A stretch of 64,000 nucleotides of DNA from Gelatoporia subvermispora B (Eukaryota; Basidiomycota; Agaricomycetes; Polyporales; Gelatoporiaceae): contig KB445804.1 in NCBI GenBank assembly GCA_000320605.2, positions 1,020,148-1,084,147 on the forward strand, written 5' to 3'. The notes beneath the pieces were generated by a model. It did no database searches. It was not told the origin of the DNA and saw only the letters and a program-made list of their open reading frames with translations. Made by a program: the position numbers and the translations under genes. Shown piece by piece: positions 25,087 through 44,819 of this stretch; within the stretch, counting starts at the first letter, position 1; every line of letters begins with the position of its first letter.

Positions 25087-27214
25087 GTCGACGAGTGAAG
25101 GACGGAATATTGGTGAGTCAAAGGAGTGGAAATGTTACAAGGCCGGGCCCGTGGACAAGAGTCCTAATAATCGAAAAACGGGCGAGAGGTGTAGGACGCC
25201 AGATTGGCAATTGCAACAACGGGCGTCCTGGAAGCGAGTCAGGTCCGAATAAGAACAATAACGGAGAGTGGTGCACAGACCTAGAGAGGAGACTAGCGAG
25301 AACGGTATCGACGGAGGGTCGAGCTGAGACCTCGCCGACCTCTACACCTTCGTCGTCGTCGTGTATAGCGATGAAGGGAAAGAAAGGGCCAGGAAAGAAT
25401 GATGTCTCCTCCATGAAACGCGGGAATCGAAGCGCGTTCATGCCGCATCGGCAGCTGGCGGCATCTGCCTTCGCATCGCATCGCAACCACCAGCGCCAAC
25501 TGCGCACTTGGCTGCGCGCCTCTCGCTCATTTCCCGTCGCCTCACGTCCCTGGCCCTGATCTCTTTGTTCATCACCACTTGCGATATCAATGAGCTTGCG
25601 AGGATCGTTCACTGCGGTATTGCTCGTATCCTCAGTTGGCTTAATCTTGGGCAAGTTTCGAGTGTCTGCTGACACTCAGTATGGAACACTGTTGCTGTCA
25701 GAGTGGCCCGGGCTAGCCGGTCATCATACATCACTCCCCATTCTATCACCATATACGTGTGCGTGATAAAGCACAGCTACTCTTAGAACAACGTCTTCCA
25801 GATCCAGAGTATAGCTGTTCTAGGACCTATTCGTGGAGTGAGGTCCTCCCAAACTGATATTTTCATAACCGAACTCAGAACTCGACTACCGATGAACCGT
25901 TGTTCACCAACATCATCACATCTGTCTGATTCGCATCGCTCGATGATGAGCAAAGCTTTCGGATGCTCCCAGACAGTCTCAGACAAGGCGAGAGAGCCCA
26001 TAAGAGGCAGAGCACCGCCTTGTGCATTCCGAAATAGCAATACGGCGATTACATGAGTGCTGCTCCATGTGCGACCCATCCTGAGATATCTTTGAAAAGT
26101 CTGTCGAGCTCTGAGCTCGAGCTGTAAAAACAGAAATGATTTGTGCGAAAGCGTATCACGATCGGACAATGCCAGTAATCAACGGATCGGTAAGGGCTCT
26201 CTACCAGTGCGTGATCCTACCACGCAGTAAACGGGCTCCGAACATAGTGGCGGATCATCTCGTAGCAGACCAGGCGGTGATGGAAGAGACACGTTTCGTT
26301 ATATCGTATAGCCATAGATAAGACACTGAGGTTGATCTGCAGAATCGCAGAACACGAGGACTTTGCACGTGTGGTTGCCCCAGTATGATCCACGTAGCGA
26401 CGCGCGTCCATAGCAGAGATCTGAGAGAATAGCTTCACTGGAGCCTAGGATATCTAACAGTCACTGTTATCGCCCCAGAGTTTGATATCTGTGACCATGA
26501 ATAATCAGCTCAAAGGAGCTGAGGGGTCTGGTCTGCAGTAAGTTATGCGCGGCAGCGCGTCTGTATGTCTTCACCGCCACCGGCGCTGCATCGAGAACGG
26601 ATCGTGCAGCTCAGAAGAATAGCATTGTCCACAGTAAAGCATCAAGTCTGAGACGTATAGCACTGACGTCAACTGAGGGTAAAATTTGGTTGGCATCAGG
26701 ATGTATCGATGAGACGCAGCGGCTGGAGGACCACGCCACCAACTTGAACGCGTTTGGCACGTGATCGTTCCCACGACTTCACACGCTCTGTGGCCAAAGA
26801 GAGGTGCATGCTTGCGTTTTTGCTCTCGAGGCTACATATCTCAGTCTATTGTTCGACGCGATGGTGGCTATGCGTTACCAGCCCGCGAATTACACTGGAA
26901 ATCAGTCTGTGATTATATTTGAGGTGTCGGCTGCATTGGAAGTTCATCTCCTTGGCCTCACTCGCGATGGTGTCTTAGAGCCTACTCCCTTCTGAGGCCT
27001 CGGCCTCATTCGCGCGCAGCCTGTTTGGGAGCGGTTACTGCCGTTCAGAGCAACTTCAACTATCACATGAACGCTCCTGGACCTTGAAAAAGTCCAGCAG
27101 ATACTGACGATGACCTTACTTTCTAGACCCCGACCCCCATCGCCTCTTAACCACTCCGATGCTTTGTCGTACACGTCAGAGAAACTCTACATCTTCCAAC
27201 AGCCCTTGATTCCC
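25087..27214. other. intergenic, 2.1 kb
   Basis: The first ~600 bp is the 5' flank of the membrane protein gene. A 185-codon minus-strand frame at 25118-25675 has no domain and probably overlaps its 5' untranslated region. The rest shows no recognisable exon. Confidence 0.35.
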
Positions 27215-28711
27215 ACTTTGGTTTGTACGATTCCGGTTTATCGGTAATCGATGCCATCTCTGGCTTAACACTGGCCACCACGTCCGCTGTCATGGTCGTG
27301 GGTTTCCATCCGATCGACCTCGGCCTTTCCACACAAAAGCGTGAATCCAGGCACTCGGACAGGAACAACGTCAGCGTCCACCCTTTTGTAAACAAGAACC
27401 AGTGCATGTCCCTTCAAAGAAGTTGTCATTAAGAGAACGTCGTGACCTCCGGGCTTTTGGCCTTTCTCGGCTCGACCGTGGTCGCACCGATGGCCCTTCT
27501 CCTGTCAGCAAGGACGCGTTCTCCATTCCCGCCGAAATAGGATCCCTCTCTTCCATCTCCGATCGTGTTCTTCGCCATGTCATCCTTGAAGACAAGGCCA
27601 GGGCTCCGCAGTTATGGCAAGATATGCCGTCAGCACGGTGAGGATCTGGACCATCTAGTCCTTCATGATAACGCTTACGTTCATTGACGTGTACGTTGGT
27701 CTGCATGTTCTTGTCCTCGCCTACCATATCGGCCACTCCACGGTCCAGACTCGCCGTGGTGAGCCTTGGGATTTGCTGGGACGGGTGGGGTGCCCCCGTT
27801 GATTCACACGGTGACCTGGTGACCCCGTCTGTGTCCCAAGGCATCCCTCAAGCTCATGTGCTTCTCCCGGCGGTAGTCGGGAACAGGTAAGTGCGCACAT
27901 GCGGTTTGACATACTTACATGGATGAGAGCGGCTCGCAGGTGTCCTTGCTGCTAACGCCGCCGGGATATGTGCATCGGAGACAGTCTGCTGCGTCTGCAT
28001 AGGAGACGTTTGCTGAGTCTGCATCGGAGGCAGTCTGCTACGACTCGGGCCCGGCACGGCTTGATTCGCTCGCGCCGTCGCAGCCGCCTCGCAACGTGGA
28101 CCTCGCCGTGCTGGACGCGGACGTCCAAGGTCTGTGACATGTGGATGAAGCCACCGACATGCTGCAAGTAGCTTAACAATTGCATCATCAGGATATGTGA
28201 GAGCATGTCTCATCCTCTATTCAACGATGTACGGACATGCAGAGGGCCCTCTGGCGGAGGCTGAGATCATTGGCGTCCACTCGCGTCGTACCTCTTCAAG
28301 CTTCAGCTTCAGGACTGAAGTTCCCGCCTCAAGGTCGATCGCGTCTGCTAGAGGGCACAGGTTTTGCCGGCGCTCCGGCCGCGGCCCTGCATGGTGCACA
28401 AGGCAGACAGTTGATGACAACCTTCGCCTGGCTCGTTGTTTCCACCAGCTTCTCCGCGTCCTTAGGTCCGTCGAGGGCGCTCTTCACCTTGAAATTCTCC
28501 ACTTTCTTCCCTTTCTCCTCGGAGCGATGGTATGCTCCACGGTCAAATAGGCGGGAACACAAGTGCGCGAAGAAGCTGTTTAGCACCGAGCCTTCGATGG
28601 AGTCTAATTTATGAGTGGTAAATTCTCTGTGATCGATCCGAAGGTGCGGGAATCAAACTCACCTGTAGCGCCCGCGACAAGAATGGGGATCTTCTCGGGA
28701 TGTGCAGCCAT
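27215..28711 (-). pseudogene. decayed copy of the NmrA-like NAD(P)-binding gene
   Basis: Broken paralogue of the intact gene at 29372-30836, same strand, directly downstream. Recognisable blocks in order: the start MAAHPEKIPILVAGATG at 28711; GSVLNSFF...YHRSEEKGKKVENF and EKLVETTSQAKVVINC around 28330-28600; RLTTASLDRGVADMVGEDKN near 27700-27800; EGSYFGGNGERVL and a stretch ending KSPEVTTFS then TAA near 27430-27590; SIGWKPTTMTADVVASVKPEM near 27220-27340. These lie in different frames, with stops and without intact junctions between them. The Rossmann glycine motif, the middle of the protein and the microexon motif SGTG are not preserved in frame. Coordinates are the outer limits of similarity. 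Confidence 0.8.
27971..28044. repeat. three-copy minisatellite, period 24-25 bp
   Basis: Three adjacent imperfect copies of a unit beginning TGCATCGGAG, at about 27971, 27996 and 28020, lie within the NmrA-like pseudogene. The intact paralogue has nothing comparable. Confidence 0.75.
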
Positions 28712-29170
28712 TGTGCTAAGTGGCTGGTACAGGTGCAGCAATAACGCAGTAGTTTGTGCGTTCTCTGTGCAAATCTTTGGTTTATATTGCGACAAATATG
28801 ACCTGTTTCGCTGGGTTCAGTGTCGTGCATGCCGTCGAGGACTAGGTACTATGAAGCAGACCCCTCTGGGCGAGGCTTCACTTCAATATTTCAATCCTTG
28901 CTCGATTCGAATATCGCCAGAGCATAACCATACGAAGCAGACCCTCGCTGTCAATCATGGACACACCGTGAAGCTTGGGCCGCCGTCACAGTAATCGACA
29001 TCTACCGTCCACCATATATGGGTCTTTGCATGCCTAATTTGGCGATCGGCGGAGAAATTGCCCCGACGATGTCTGCAGTTGAGTCGCACGCACCGGTCAA
29101 TCATCTTGACTCAATCAAGTCACTAATCACAGGATCCAACCCCTCCGTAAGTCAAACAGTGTTCTCCATT
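28712..29170. other. intergenic between pseudogene and intact NmrA-like gene
   Basis: About 460 bp with no coding signal. It would be the former promoter of the decayed copy. Confidence 0.45.
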
Positions 29171-29386
29171 TGCGAGTCGCTGAGTAATTCATAGATGTCC
29201 ATGAACAGGTTGTCCGATCGACTCCCACATCATACAATGCTTCGTGGACGGCTTCTCTTTCTCTGCACTCATAACTTCACAGTCGCTGAGAAATTTTAGA
29301 CATACACGGACAAGCTGTCCGATCGAATCTCCTATATCGTACAACACTTCTTGGACGGCGCCTCTCCGCACTCAGAACTTCACAGT
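29171..29386. repeat. two-copy tandem repeat, period about 106 bp, at the 3' end of the NmrA-like gene
   Basis: Segments 29173-29271 and 29280-29374 match along their length: GTCGCTGAG at the left, TGTCCGATCGA in the middle, a TGGACGGC block, and CACTCA then AACTTCAC at the right. The second copy includes the stop codon and last codons of the NmrA-like gene (TCA at 29372-29374), so the repeat unit covers the gene end plus its downstream flank. Confidence 0.75.
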
Positions 29387-30836
29387 CTCGGGGTGATTGA
29401 TCATAGACTCCATCTCCGGCTTGATACTTGCGAGCATGTCCTTCGTGAGCTTGACGGGCTTCCACCCGATTGCTCTGGATCTCTCGCCTCTGCATCGCGA
29501 ATTCGAGCCCATGAACAGATTCTAAATAAGGTTATGTCAGGATCTCGAATCGGGAATAGACCGTTAATATGACATGAACATACCCCTCCGAAGTACTTGT
29601 CGATTTCTTCCTTCGTGAACGTCGTCGGTTCTGGGTTCTTGATCTTCCCGAGCTCAACCAACGCAGCGCCGATGCCTCGTCCGACTTCATACAGAGTGTG
29701 CTCGCCATTCTCGCCAAAGTAGAAGCCTTCGTTGCCGTGCCCGATCTTCTTCCCTGCTATCGCGTTCTCGAAAACGACAAAGAACAAGTCCGCGACTGTG
29801 CGTTTTAATTAAATGTAGAACTTAGGTGTGCCATGATGCTGGTCGATCGACATGTCTGAGGCTTACCTTCGTCGATGTGGACACTTGGCCAAATATTTTT
29901 GCCTTCGCCTACCATACCGGCAGCTCCGCGGTCTAAGCTAGATTTGATCAAGGTAGGAATCTGCTGCGAGTGGATGTTCATGATCCCGGCATCTGCCAGA
30001 GGTCCAGACGCCAGACCGTAGATGGTCGAAGGGAGAACGAAGTACGCTTGGAGGTAGCCTTATGAAAAATGAGTATATGACACGATTCGAGAGGACTGGA
30101 AATTGCTTACCTTTTGCATCTGCATCTATAACTGCCAGGTCTACCTCCCTGTGCGGCTGCGAGGGCGACAAGCTCCCGATTTGCTCCGGGTCCATGTCGG
30201 AGTAGATGGTCGACGTCGGGTGCATCCCCGCGGCATTGTCCGCGAGCACGCCTGCAGAGAAGACACCTCATTCAGGACCGACCCCGTCACGGATCGCTCG
30301 CGCGCTTACCTGTGCCAGACTAGGAAGCAAATTGAATGAACCGCGGCGGACGCTAGAAGATACGGAATGAATGCGTGCACTTACAGTGTGGATCAAGATC
30401 GGGACATCCTCGGTTTCCTCATGCCTCTTCCGCAACCCGTCAATGATTGCACACGCCGCCCCGAAGTCGTCGGCATCCGCCTGCAGATCCCCATGAGCGC
30501 CCCGGGCAGAGCGCGGGAAGGCCAGCGACCTACGCAATTGACCACGACGTGCGCCTGGCTCGCGGCGGACGCGAGCTTGTCGGCGTCCTGGAGGTCGCCC
30601 AGGAGGGGCCGCACGCCGAACTGCTGTAGCTTCTGCGCCTTCTCCTCGGAGCGCAGGTAGACGGTGATATCGTACTTCGGGAAGTCGGGCGACTGCAGGA
30701 AGCGGGTCAAAACAGAGCCACCAATGTAGCCTGTGTGCTGCGTGGTCAGCCTCGTTGCGATATTGCAGGGAATTGGTAAATAGGACGGGTCACCTGAAGC
30801 GCCAATTAAGAGAATGGGGATCTTTCCTTGAGACAT
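29372..30836 (-). CDS. NmrA-like / NAD(P)-dependent epimerase-family protein
   Basis: Predicted atypical short-chain dehydrogenase with a Rossmann fold. It could be an enzyme or an NAD(P)-sensing regulator; the substrate is not predictable. Eight exons: 30794-30836, 30534-30730, 30385-30480, 30310-30319, 30111-30251, 29867-30058, 29584-29795, 29372-29521; 346 aa. The dinucleotide-binding GASGYIGG is restored across the first intron. Other conserved parts are VYLRSEEKAQKL, VVNCADADD, LIHTSGTG, STIYG, VHIDEVADLFFVVFENA and a C-terminal SRAIGWKP helix region. The fourth exon is only 10 nt (SGT plus one base) but is required to keep the HTSGTG motif and the frame. A classical SDR YxxxK was not identified. 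A decayed paralogue lies downstream. Confidence 0.88.
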
Positions 30837-32914
30837 TGTGTTTTGCTACTGTATGAGATGGTTGAAGGTCCTTATCCGGAGCCATGGAGTAGTATCGAGC
30901 AACTTATATGGATTAGTGGAAGACTGGTTTGCTCAGTAAGACAGTTGGTACATCGTCGCGTATGACGTCACAGCATGAGAGGTGGTGCACCCCGCATAAT
31001 GAATTTGGTTCCGTCCCACTTCCCAATTCAGCAAAACACATCATCAGCATTGACCGGAACCAGTGAGTATGACCGCCTGAGGATAAGCTCAATGTTTGAA
31101 AATGTGAGACCTATGGAGGAGAAAGAAGTCGTTGTGGGCCATGTCAGGATCCCGATGTTTCGCGGGAGTGGACCACCTGACTACACGGGTAATCACTACC
31201 GGAGGTCCGCTTCCACGCGTTTATTCCATGGGCGCGAGGTACAGGACAAAGTGTACACGGTAACCATCGGGGCATAATTGGCACGATAGATCTTGCAGGG
31301 CGCGCCCGGGGGTAGATGACAGATTTCTGAAGGCAATCATGCAATGCAGTAGCCCGAAGGAGGTAATGTCGCCGGGCGTTGGCAACCAGTGCCTATGTCA
31401 CCAGGGACCCATGTTGTCCATGCTTCTCGGGAAGGGGGATCAGCAAGTGCGCGGGCTGTCTATGTTCGTCCGACCCGAGAGGTACGCGTACATAGCGCCT
31501 GAGAAGACAATATCGCCAGGACGCGAATTCGCTAGCACAGGAATGACGGAAGCTGTTGTTTAGTCAAGCCTCTCAAACAGATGAACGTGCTGCGATCTTG
31601 GAGCCTGCACTGCTGCCTTCCCGGTGAATTCGTCTTGCTTCAGAGGTTTGTACTAACCCCGAGTTGCCGAATGACGCTGCAGCTGGAGAGCCCGAGTTCA
31701 CGGAGATCATAGAACCCTAGGAGGGGGTGAATGCGGCGCGGTCGAAAATTTTGCACAGCCTGTAACTGGATGCATAGCATTGAGGGTAGCCTGCGAAAGG
31801 GAATGACCTGGTATGACGAGAAGAAGAGTCGGCCGTTGACTTTGGACGAAGACCACGCGGTCGAAAGCCGACACTCGAGGCGGAGATCTACCCCAGATCG
31901 CACTGCCTCCGCCGGGAGCGCCATAAGCGCCTGAGCAGTTAGCGCGACAGGCCACTGACAGGCCGCGACGCGCTCCGGCTGTCGTTTTGCCACCCCATTT
32001 TTCCAAAATGAGCAAAGTTGTGGCAAAAGGTATGGGGGCCCAATATCTCTTCGTCAGCTGGGCATCATGCATAACAATGACCAGGCAAGCAAGTGACAGC
32101 TTAGAACAAACGAAACAAACTTTCTTTTGTGTTAACTGTAGATGCATACAGCCGTTTGCATATGAAACCGGATTCGCGGAAACGCGAACTTTCATTTGGT
32201 CCGACCATCTCTTGCCTAAAGAGGTAGCGACTCAGCCACTATTCTCGCAGCGGCGACATGATAAACTCGCTCGAATTTGACTACTGGTCAAGAGTTGCTG
32301 AGGAGGAACAATGCGCTTTGAGAGCACATTGAAATTTCTGCTATTTCTGCCAGTTTTACCGCATTTTGCTGGCCTCGATTTTGGCCTGAATTCAGCCACT
32401 TGCCGGCAGAAATACCGATCTAACTTTGCCCTCGACATCCACCATCTAGACATTTACACAACGTGACTAGCTTTTCCCAGCGTCCCGCTCCCGACAGCCG
32501 ACTCGAGATCATGATTTGCATGAGCAGCATTCAGAATTCCAAACTATAACCTCCATTACTTCGTCCTAGTCGCCGCAGACGAAGAAGAGGCCGTGTTTGG
32601 ACGCGACGATCCTGTCCAGGTAGGGTGGACAGTGGCCGAGGCTTGTACACACAGCCTCGCGGGCGCAAAAGTCGTGCGGCCCGTCTTACGAGACGTTGAC
32701 ACTGGCGCATCCACGTCCGCGTAAGTTTCGATTTGACGTGGTCGATATTCGCACTCGAGAAGACTCCGAGCTCACGCCCGGCCTCCACAAGCAGTGTAGC
32801 CAGTCCTCGCAGGAGGGGAAGCCATTTGTCGCCCCGCTTCTCGAGCGCTCGATGTCCTATATATGCGGTGGCAGCTTTGACGTCCACCGAGACGCGCCGC
32901 ACTCTGGTTCCGCC
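30837..32914. other. intergenic, 2.1 kb
   Basis: Divergent promoter space between the NmrA-like gene and the transcription factor gene. No coding or RNA feature was recognised. The frame of the transcription factor runs open upstream to about 32696, so a longer N-terminus is possible (in-frame ATG at 32851). Confidence 0.4.
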
Positions 32915-35900
32915 ATGAACTCTGCTTGGTCGCAGCGCGCACCTGCCGTGCACCCCCAGCAGCTCCAGCTCGAGCAGGAGTACGACCTCGACCCCGCCCA
33001 GTTCAACGTCCTCCAGCCCGACCTTCCAGCGGCGTCTTTTGACCGGCGCCAGGATGCATTGCCTCAAGATTCCTACACACCGTATCCGGCCCAGTTCTCC
33101 GATGGCTCCCAGCACCCGTTCTCGTTCACCGTGCAGCCCCAGGAGAGCAATACTGGTTCGACGTTTGACAATCATTTGGTGTATGCGAGCGGCAGCAGCT
33201 CGCATCGAGCGCAACCCCAACAAGCCTTCTCGAACACCGGCAATGTCTTCGGCGCGGCAGCACCAGGCACTATGCAGCCGCAGACTGCGACAGCTCTTGC
33301 TCCCGCTGGATATCCGGGGCATCAGCTGGGCTATCAGCCTCGTGCACAAGTCCCCCCGAGGCCTGCCGTCAGCAATCTCCAGCCCCCCAATGTGAGCATC
33401 CCGCCATCGATCCCGCATCAGCCTGGTCTCACTGGCGGGATCGCGTCCGGACAGCGGGGGCAGCAGATATACATGCCTCAGATCCAGCCCCATATGCGTC
33501 TGTCGCCTGCAGCACCATCTTCCTCTGATTTCAGTGGCGCATCGAGCGCGGAGAACTCGCCTTATCTTCCCGTGGACCCCGGCTTTGACTTCGGTCCGTA
33601 CGGGCTACCTGCGACCAAACGTCCGCGCATACCTGACGACGCTGGGGACACGCACGATCCCGAACCCGACGGTGCGTGGGACAACGAGCAACATGAAAAG
33701 GGCGAGGACGTGCGACCGAGAACGTGAGTGGGCCCTGCCTCCCGGCGTCGCCACCTTGCTCACAGTGTGATTCGGCGCAATAGCGGCGCGTGTGAGAGGT
33801 GCAGATCGTTGAAAGTACGACTTTGCTGCGCATATATGCGGCTGGATGGACTCTGATCTCATGTATTGCAGGTCCGATGCGACTTTGCGGACGATCCAGA
33901 CACTTGCAGGCGGTGCTCGCGTGCAAATGCCGAGTGCCGCATCCCGGGGCGGAAGAAGCGCAAGGCACCCCCGTACGTGCGCGCCCGCGCCCCCATATAT
34001 TGCTTCTCTGACGCGACCTGTGCTGCAGTAAACGCGAGATCCTGATCAAGAAGATCCAAGAGCAGGCCTCGGAGATCGAGAGGCTGATGGCGCAGCTGGA
34101 GGCGGCGCAGCAGCGTAAGGCCCAGCCCTCCGATGCACCTTCGCCGGAGTCCGACATGCACTCCGGGCTCGGGGACGTCTCCACGTCGGACATGGGCAGC
34201 CCCGAGCCGCCGTCCGAGACGATGGCGGCGCCGGATGTGCAGGACTGGATCTCCAAGGCGCGCGACTCATTCCGCGCGTTTGGTGGGTACATCAACATGG
34301 GCGGGCCGAGCGTCACACGCGCGGCGCTCGGCGAGGACGACCGAGAGGGCAGCAGCGAGAGCGAGCACGAGTACGACGACTATGAGTTCGTCGGCCCTGA
34401 GGAGCGCGGCGGCGAGCTCACCCCCGCGGGCGTGCCCGACGCGGGATCTCCCGTGGATGACGAGGGGGGCGACGCGATGCACCTGGGTGCGAACCTCGAG
34501 GGCCGGCGCTTGCGCGCGCAGCTTTCGCGCGAGTCGCTCGCGTCGGAGCGCAGGAGCCAGGCGGGCGGCGAGTCGCGCCTCGCGACGATCCCGGGCGAGG
34601 ACGTCCCGCTCGGGCTCATGGCGCACATGAGTCTGAAGCACAAGCGGAGGCAGACTAGCGAGGGCCCTATCGCTCTGAATGAGGACAACAAGGTCGGCGT
34701 GGCCAACGAGAACTACTTCAGAGCGAGTGAGTGGAGTGACGCCTGCGCCGTGCTTCTGTGTTGACCTGGGACGCCGCAACAGATCCCGATCCCGAGCGCC
34801 CCCTCATAGATCAGGAGCAGACCCCGCATATACTGAGGTCGAACCTTGTCACCCTGGGCGAGGTTGACAAACTGTTCGACATGTGAGCTAGCAAGTCCCA
34901 AGATTGGATGCGTATCTAATCCGCTTGCGGTCTCGATGTGCAGATACTTCAAGTATATGAACCTCTCGCTATCCCTCTTGGATCCCGCGCTGTACACTGC
35001 GCAGCAGACCTTTGCGCGTAGTCCGTTTTTGTTCACCGTCAGTGAGTGCCCGTCCTCGTTGATTACGTCGGGTTCCGATCTGATATTTCGCCAGTCTGTG
35101 CTATTGCATCCCGGCACTACAGCCCGCGTCCCACGCTGTATGCGGAGGCAATGAAATACGCCCGCCTTGCCGCTGGGACAGCGCTCATCGGCGGACAGAA
35201 GAGCGTCGAGGTCGTCCAGGCATACATCCTGTTGAGCCTGTATCCTGTCCCGTCTCAACGGTGGGAAGAAGACCGGAGCTGGATCTATCTCGGACTGGCA
35301 ATTCGGTAAGGGCGAATTTTGCGGTGATCATTGGGGCATCCGTTGAGAGCTCTCTGCAGGATGGCCATCGACCTGAATTTGCATCACCCCAACATTCCAG
35401 ACAGTCAGGACGAGCGGCACGCTCGGGAGATGCTCAACCGTACCCGAACTTGGTTGAACTGTTTCAACCTCGATCGATCGACCGGTTCCCAATATGGCAG
35501 ACCACCGATCATCGACAACTTGGACTACGTCGCTAATCGCTCAGAGAGCTGGTGGCAATGCTCTGCGTATAACATGTCGAACTTCGACATCCAGACGTGC
35601 GGCTACAACGCAGAACTGAGGGTCATCGCGAACTTCCGGTCGCGCATCTACAGCGATCCGAATCACCCCACGGGTCTGAACAAGGTTCGTCTAGTTGCAC
35701 TCATTGTCCGAGGAACGATCTTACCGTCGGTCTAGAACATCAACTTCGCACAGATTGCGAGCGAGACTGACGATCACCTTGCTCGCCTGCGCGAGACCTG
35801 GATGGCGCTCATCCGTCTGACGGACATGGAAGACATCCAGAACCGCTTCCGAACGGGCCTGCTTAAGCTTGCGTATAGTTATGCCCGCCTCACGGTGCTC

Positions 35901-36917
35901 GCGGTCGGGTTCCAGCAGACGTTTGGCAAGTCTGGGACGCCTACTGATGTGTCCTTCCTGTGGCGTGTAAGTGAGCTCTGAATAATGGCTGAGTGTGTTA
36001 CTTATGTCTCCATGTGTAGTGTTTGCGTGCCGCCACCGACGTGGTCAACTGTGTTGTTGATGATATCGGTGTACCAAGCCAAAGTGAGCACTTCACGTGC
36101 CTGTGCTGCAACTGTATCTCAACTCTAAATGTACTTCTATAGGGATCTTCCTCCGTCATGGGCCCGAAGCACAGAGTGTTTTCGTCACCTTCGCGTGTGC
36201 ATTCCTAGTCAAGGTACACCACAGACTTTGCAGATTTGCAGAGTCGCTGACCGCCAATTGATGTCCAGTTGCTCCAGCCAAAGTTTACGAGCTACTTGAG
36301 TAGGGAACAGCGCCTTGACATCCGACACTCGGTGCAGCGAGTCATCGACCTTCTAGGGAGCCCTGAGGTGGCCATCGACGATCGCCACGGCCCGAAGTTG
36401 TATGCTCGCTTCCTCGAGGGCCTACTCGCTACACCTTCCGCAAGAATCGACCACTCACCCGCACCAGTGAAGCGGGAGATGAGCCCTCTGCAGCAGCTTT
36501 CTCAGCCGGTCCATCCGCCGTCCCCAGGTCGGGCGACACAGCCGACTGAGAGCATGCTCTTCCGGCAGTCACTATCGCCCCACCTCTCTCCTTCCGTTCC
36601 GGCGTCCTTGGCTACGCCTCCGCCCTATTCCCAAGATTTCTCTACTTCTGGCGCCGTCTCTTCTCAGCCGCTGGTTATGCCGACCTCGCCAACGATGGAC
36701 TTCTCGTATGCTCCCCTTGGCTTCGATCAAGACTTCGTGCAGTCGATGCAGTCTCTGACGGATCCGAATGGCTGGTTGCCTGGTAAGCTTGCTCGCGATT
36801 CGCATCAGTGGACTACGCTCATTACTGTGCGCAGGCTTCAACTGGATGGGAACTATGGATACCGATACGTTTATGAGGCTTGATCAGACTGTACCTGGTG
36901 TCGGGAGTAGTGCATGA
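32915..36917 (+). CDS. Zn2Cys6 (fungal GAL4-type) transcription factor
   Basis: Nuclear DNA-binding regulator, 1111 aa. Thirteen exons: 32915-33723, 33784-33814, 33872-33972, 34029-34726, 34783-34882, 34944-35041, 35095-35305, 35360-35684, 35736-35966, 36020-36083, 36143-36213, 36269-36782, 36835-36917. Residues 1-270 are Gln/Pro/Ser-rich. The zinc cluster at about 273-302 has spacing Cx2Cx6Cx8Cx2Cx6C (CERCRSLKVRC ... CRRCSRANAEC), split by an intron after CERCRSLK. A basic linker (GRKKRKAPP) and a coiled coil (about 313-342) follow, then an acidic region and the fungal-specific TF domain (about 560-900: YFKYMNLSLSLLDP, AIASRHYSPRP, DLNLHHPN, RTRTWLNCFNLDRS). The start at 32915 has a GCCATGA context. 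The target is unknown. The gene is convergent with the ABC transporter, 254 bp apart. Confidence 0.92.
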
Positions 36918-37171
36918 ATCCGTGTAGTATCAGCAAGTAATGATTCTGGGTGAAACCCTGTGTATTATATGCCACATCTTGGAAAGCTCTCCTCGTCATA
37001 GCATAGCTGTCGTACGTCTAGAAAATCTATAATCATTGCGTGCATCATGAGTCGTCCTGCGCTCCGTCCGCAGTTTGTGATATCTAATCAAACTTGAGAT
37101 CCGTTATACATTCGTTCTGGGGTCGTGGTGAGACGTATACGTGCGTATTGAGATCGACGTGATTGCGCGTA

Positions 37172-44055
<6,884 letters not shown>

Positions 44056-44819
44056 AGCGCAGACGAGGCCGGTCGGACAGGGAAGGACAAGCAGAAAAAG
44101 CGAAGCTTATATATGGGACACACCGCGCGGCACGGAGAAAGTGACCCACGGCTTAGATAACTTTACACGCCGCGGTTCGCGCTATCAGCTATAGCGCCAA
44201 GCGTGTGCAGGCGTGTGCTAATCATAGCGGACCGAATTCTGCGTTTTCCAGGTCCTGCCGCCGGGTGGGGTATGTCAGCGCGCTTTGTATGCTGTATCAC
44301 AAGCGCATTTCCTTTTTCCGGCCCGTCAACAGTACCCGACCGAGACCTCTCCTCAAAAGTTAAGCTCCGCGACGGTCTATTGGGCCGGCTTTACGCGCCG
44401 AGTCTGCCGCAGAGATCGCATCTCGGCAGGCGACCACAGCAGGCGCCGGCACTGCAATGACGGAAGGCTTGCGGCAGCGCCAGCCAGTCGCCCAGGCCCC
44501 AGACCCCGTGGGCGTGGTTGCTCCTTTCGGCGGGTCGCTGCCCGTTTGAGCGTCGACTAATCTTCTGCGATGCTCACTGACCAAGATTGTGCACAGCACG
44601 CTTCTAGCACGCAGCGCATGCTCTCGTCCGGAATGTTCGCTGCTATCGATGACTCGACGGATTAGCGGGACAAAGGCGGTGTGAGTGGCCCTGCCAAGTT
44701 CCGCACTGACTTGATTTAGTGGAGTCGATCACTACTTCTACCTCCACAACACCCTCTCGTCCTGCTCGCCACTCATCGTCTCTTCCTCTTTCCTCCTACC
44801 ACTTGCCATACACATCTCA
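44056..44819. promoter_or_regulatory. shared divergent promoter region, ABC transporter / C2 protein
   Basis: 764 bp between divergent start codons. A CT-rich stretch just upstream of the C2 gene start (about 44725-44818) is typical of strongly expressed fungal genes. No defined factor-binding site was recognised. Confidence 0.45.

Noticed and set aside
25118..25675. 185-codon minus-strand frame
   Set aside because: Lies just upstream of the intronless membrane protein on the same strand, with no motifs; probably 5' untranslated sequence.
32531..33493. 320-codon frame antisense to the first exon of the Zn2Cys6 factor
   Set aside because: Arg/Leu-rich shadow of the GC-rich Gln/Pro coding exon; no domain.
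34267..34779. 170-codon antisense frame in the transcription factor gene
   Set aside because: Low-complexity mirror of the acidic coding region; no support.
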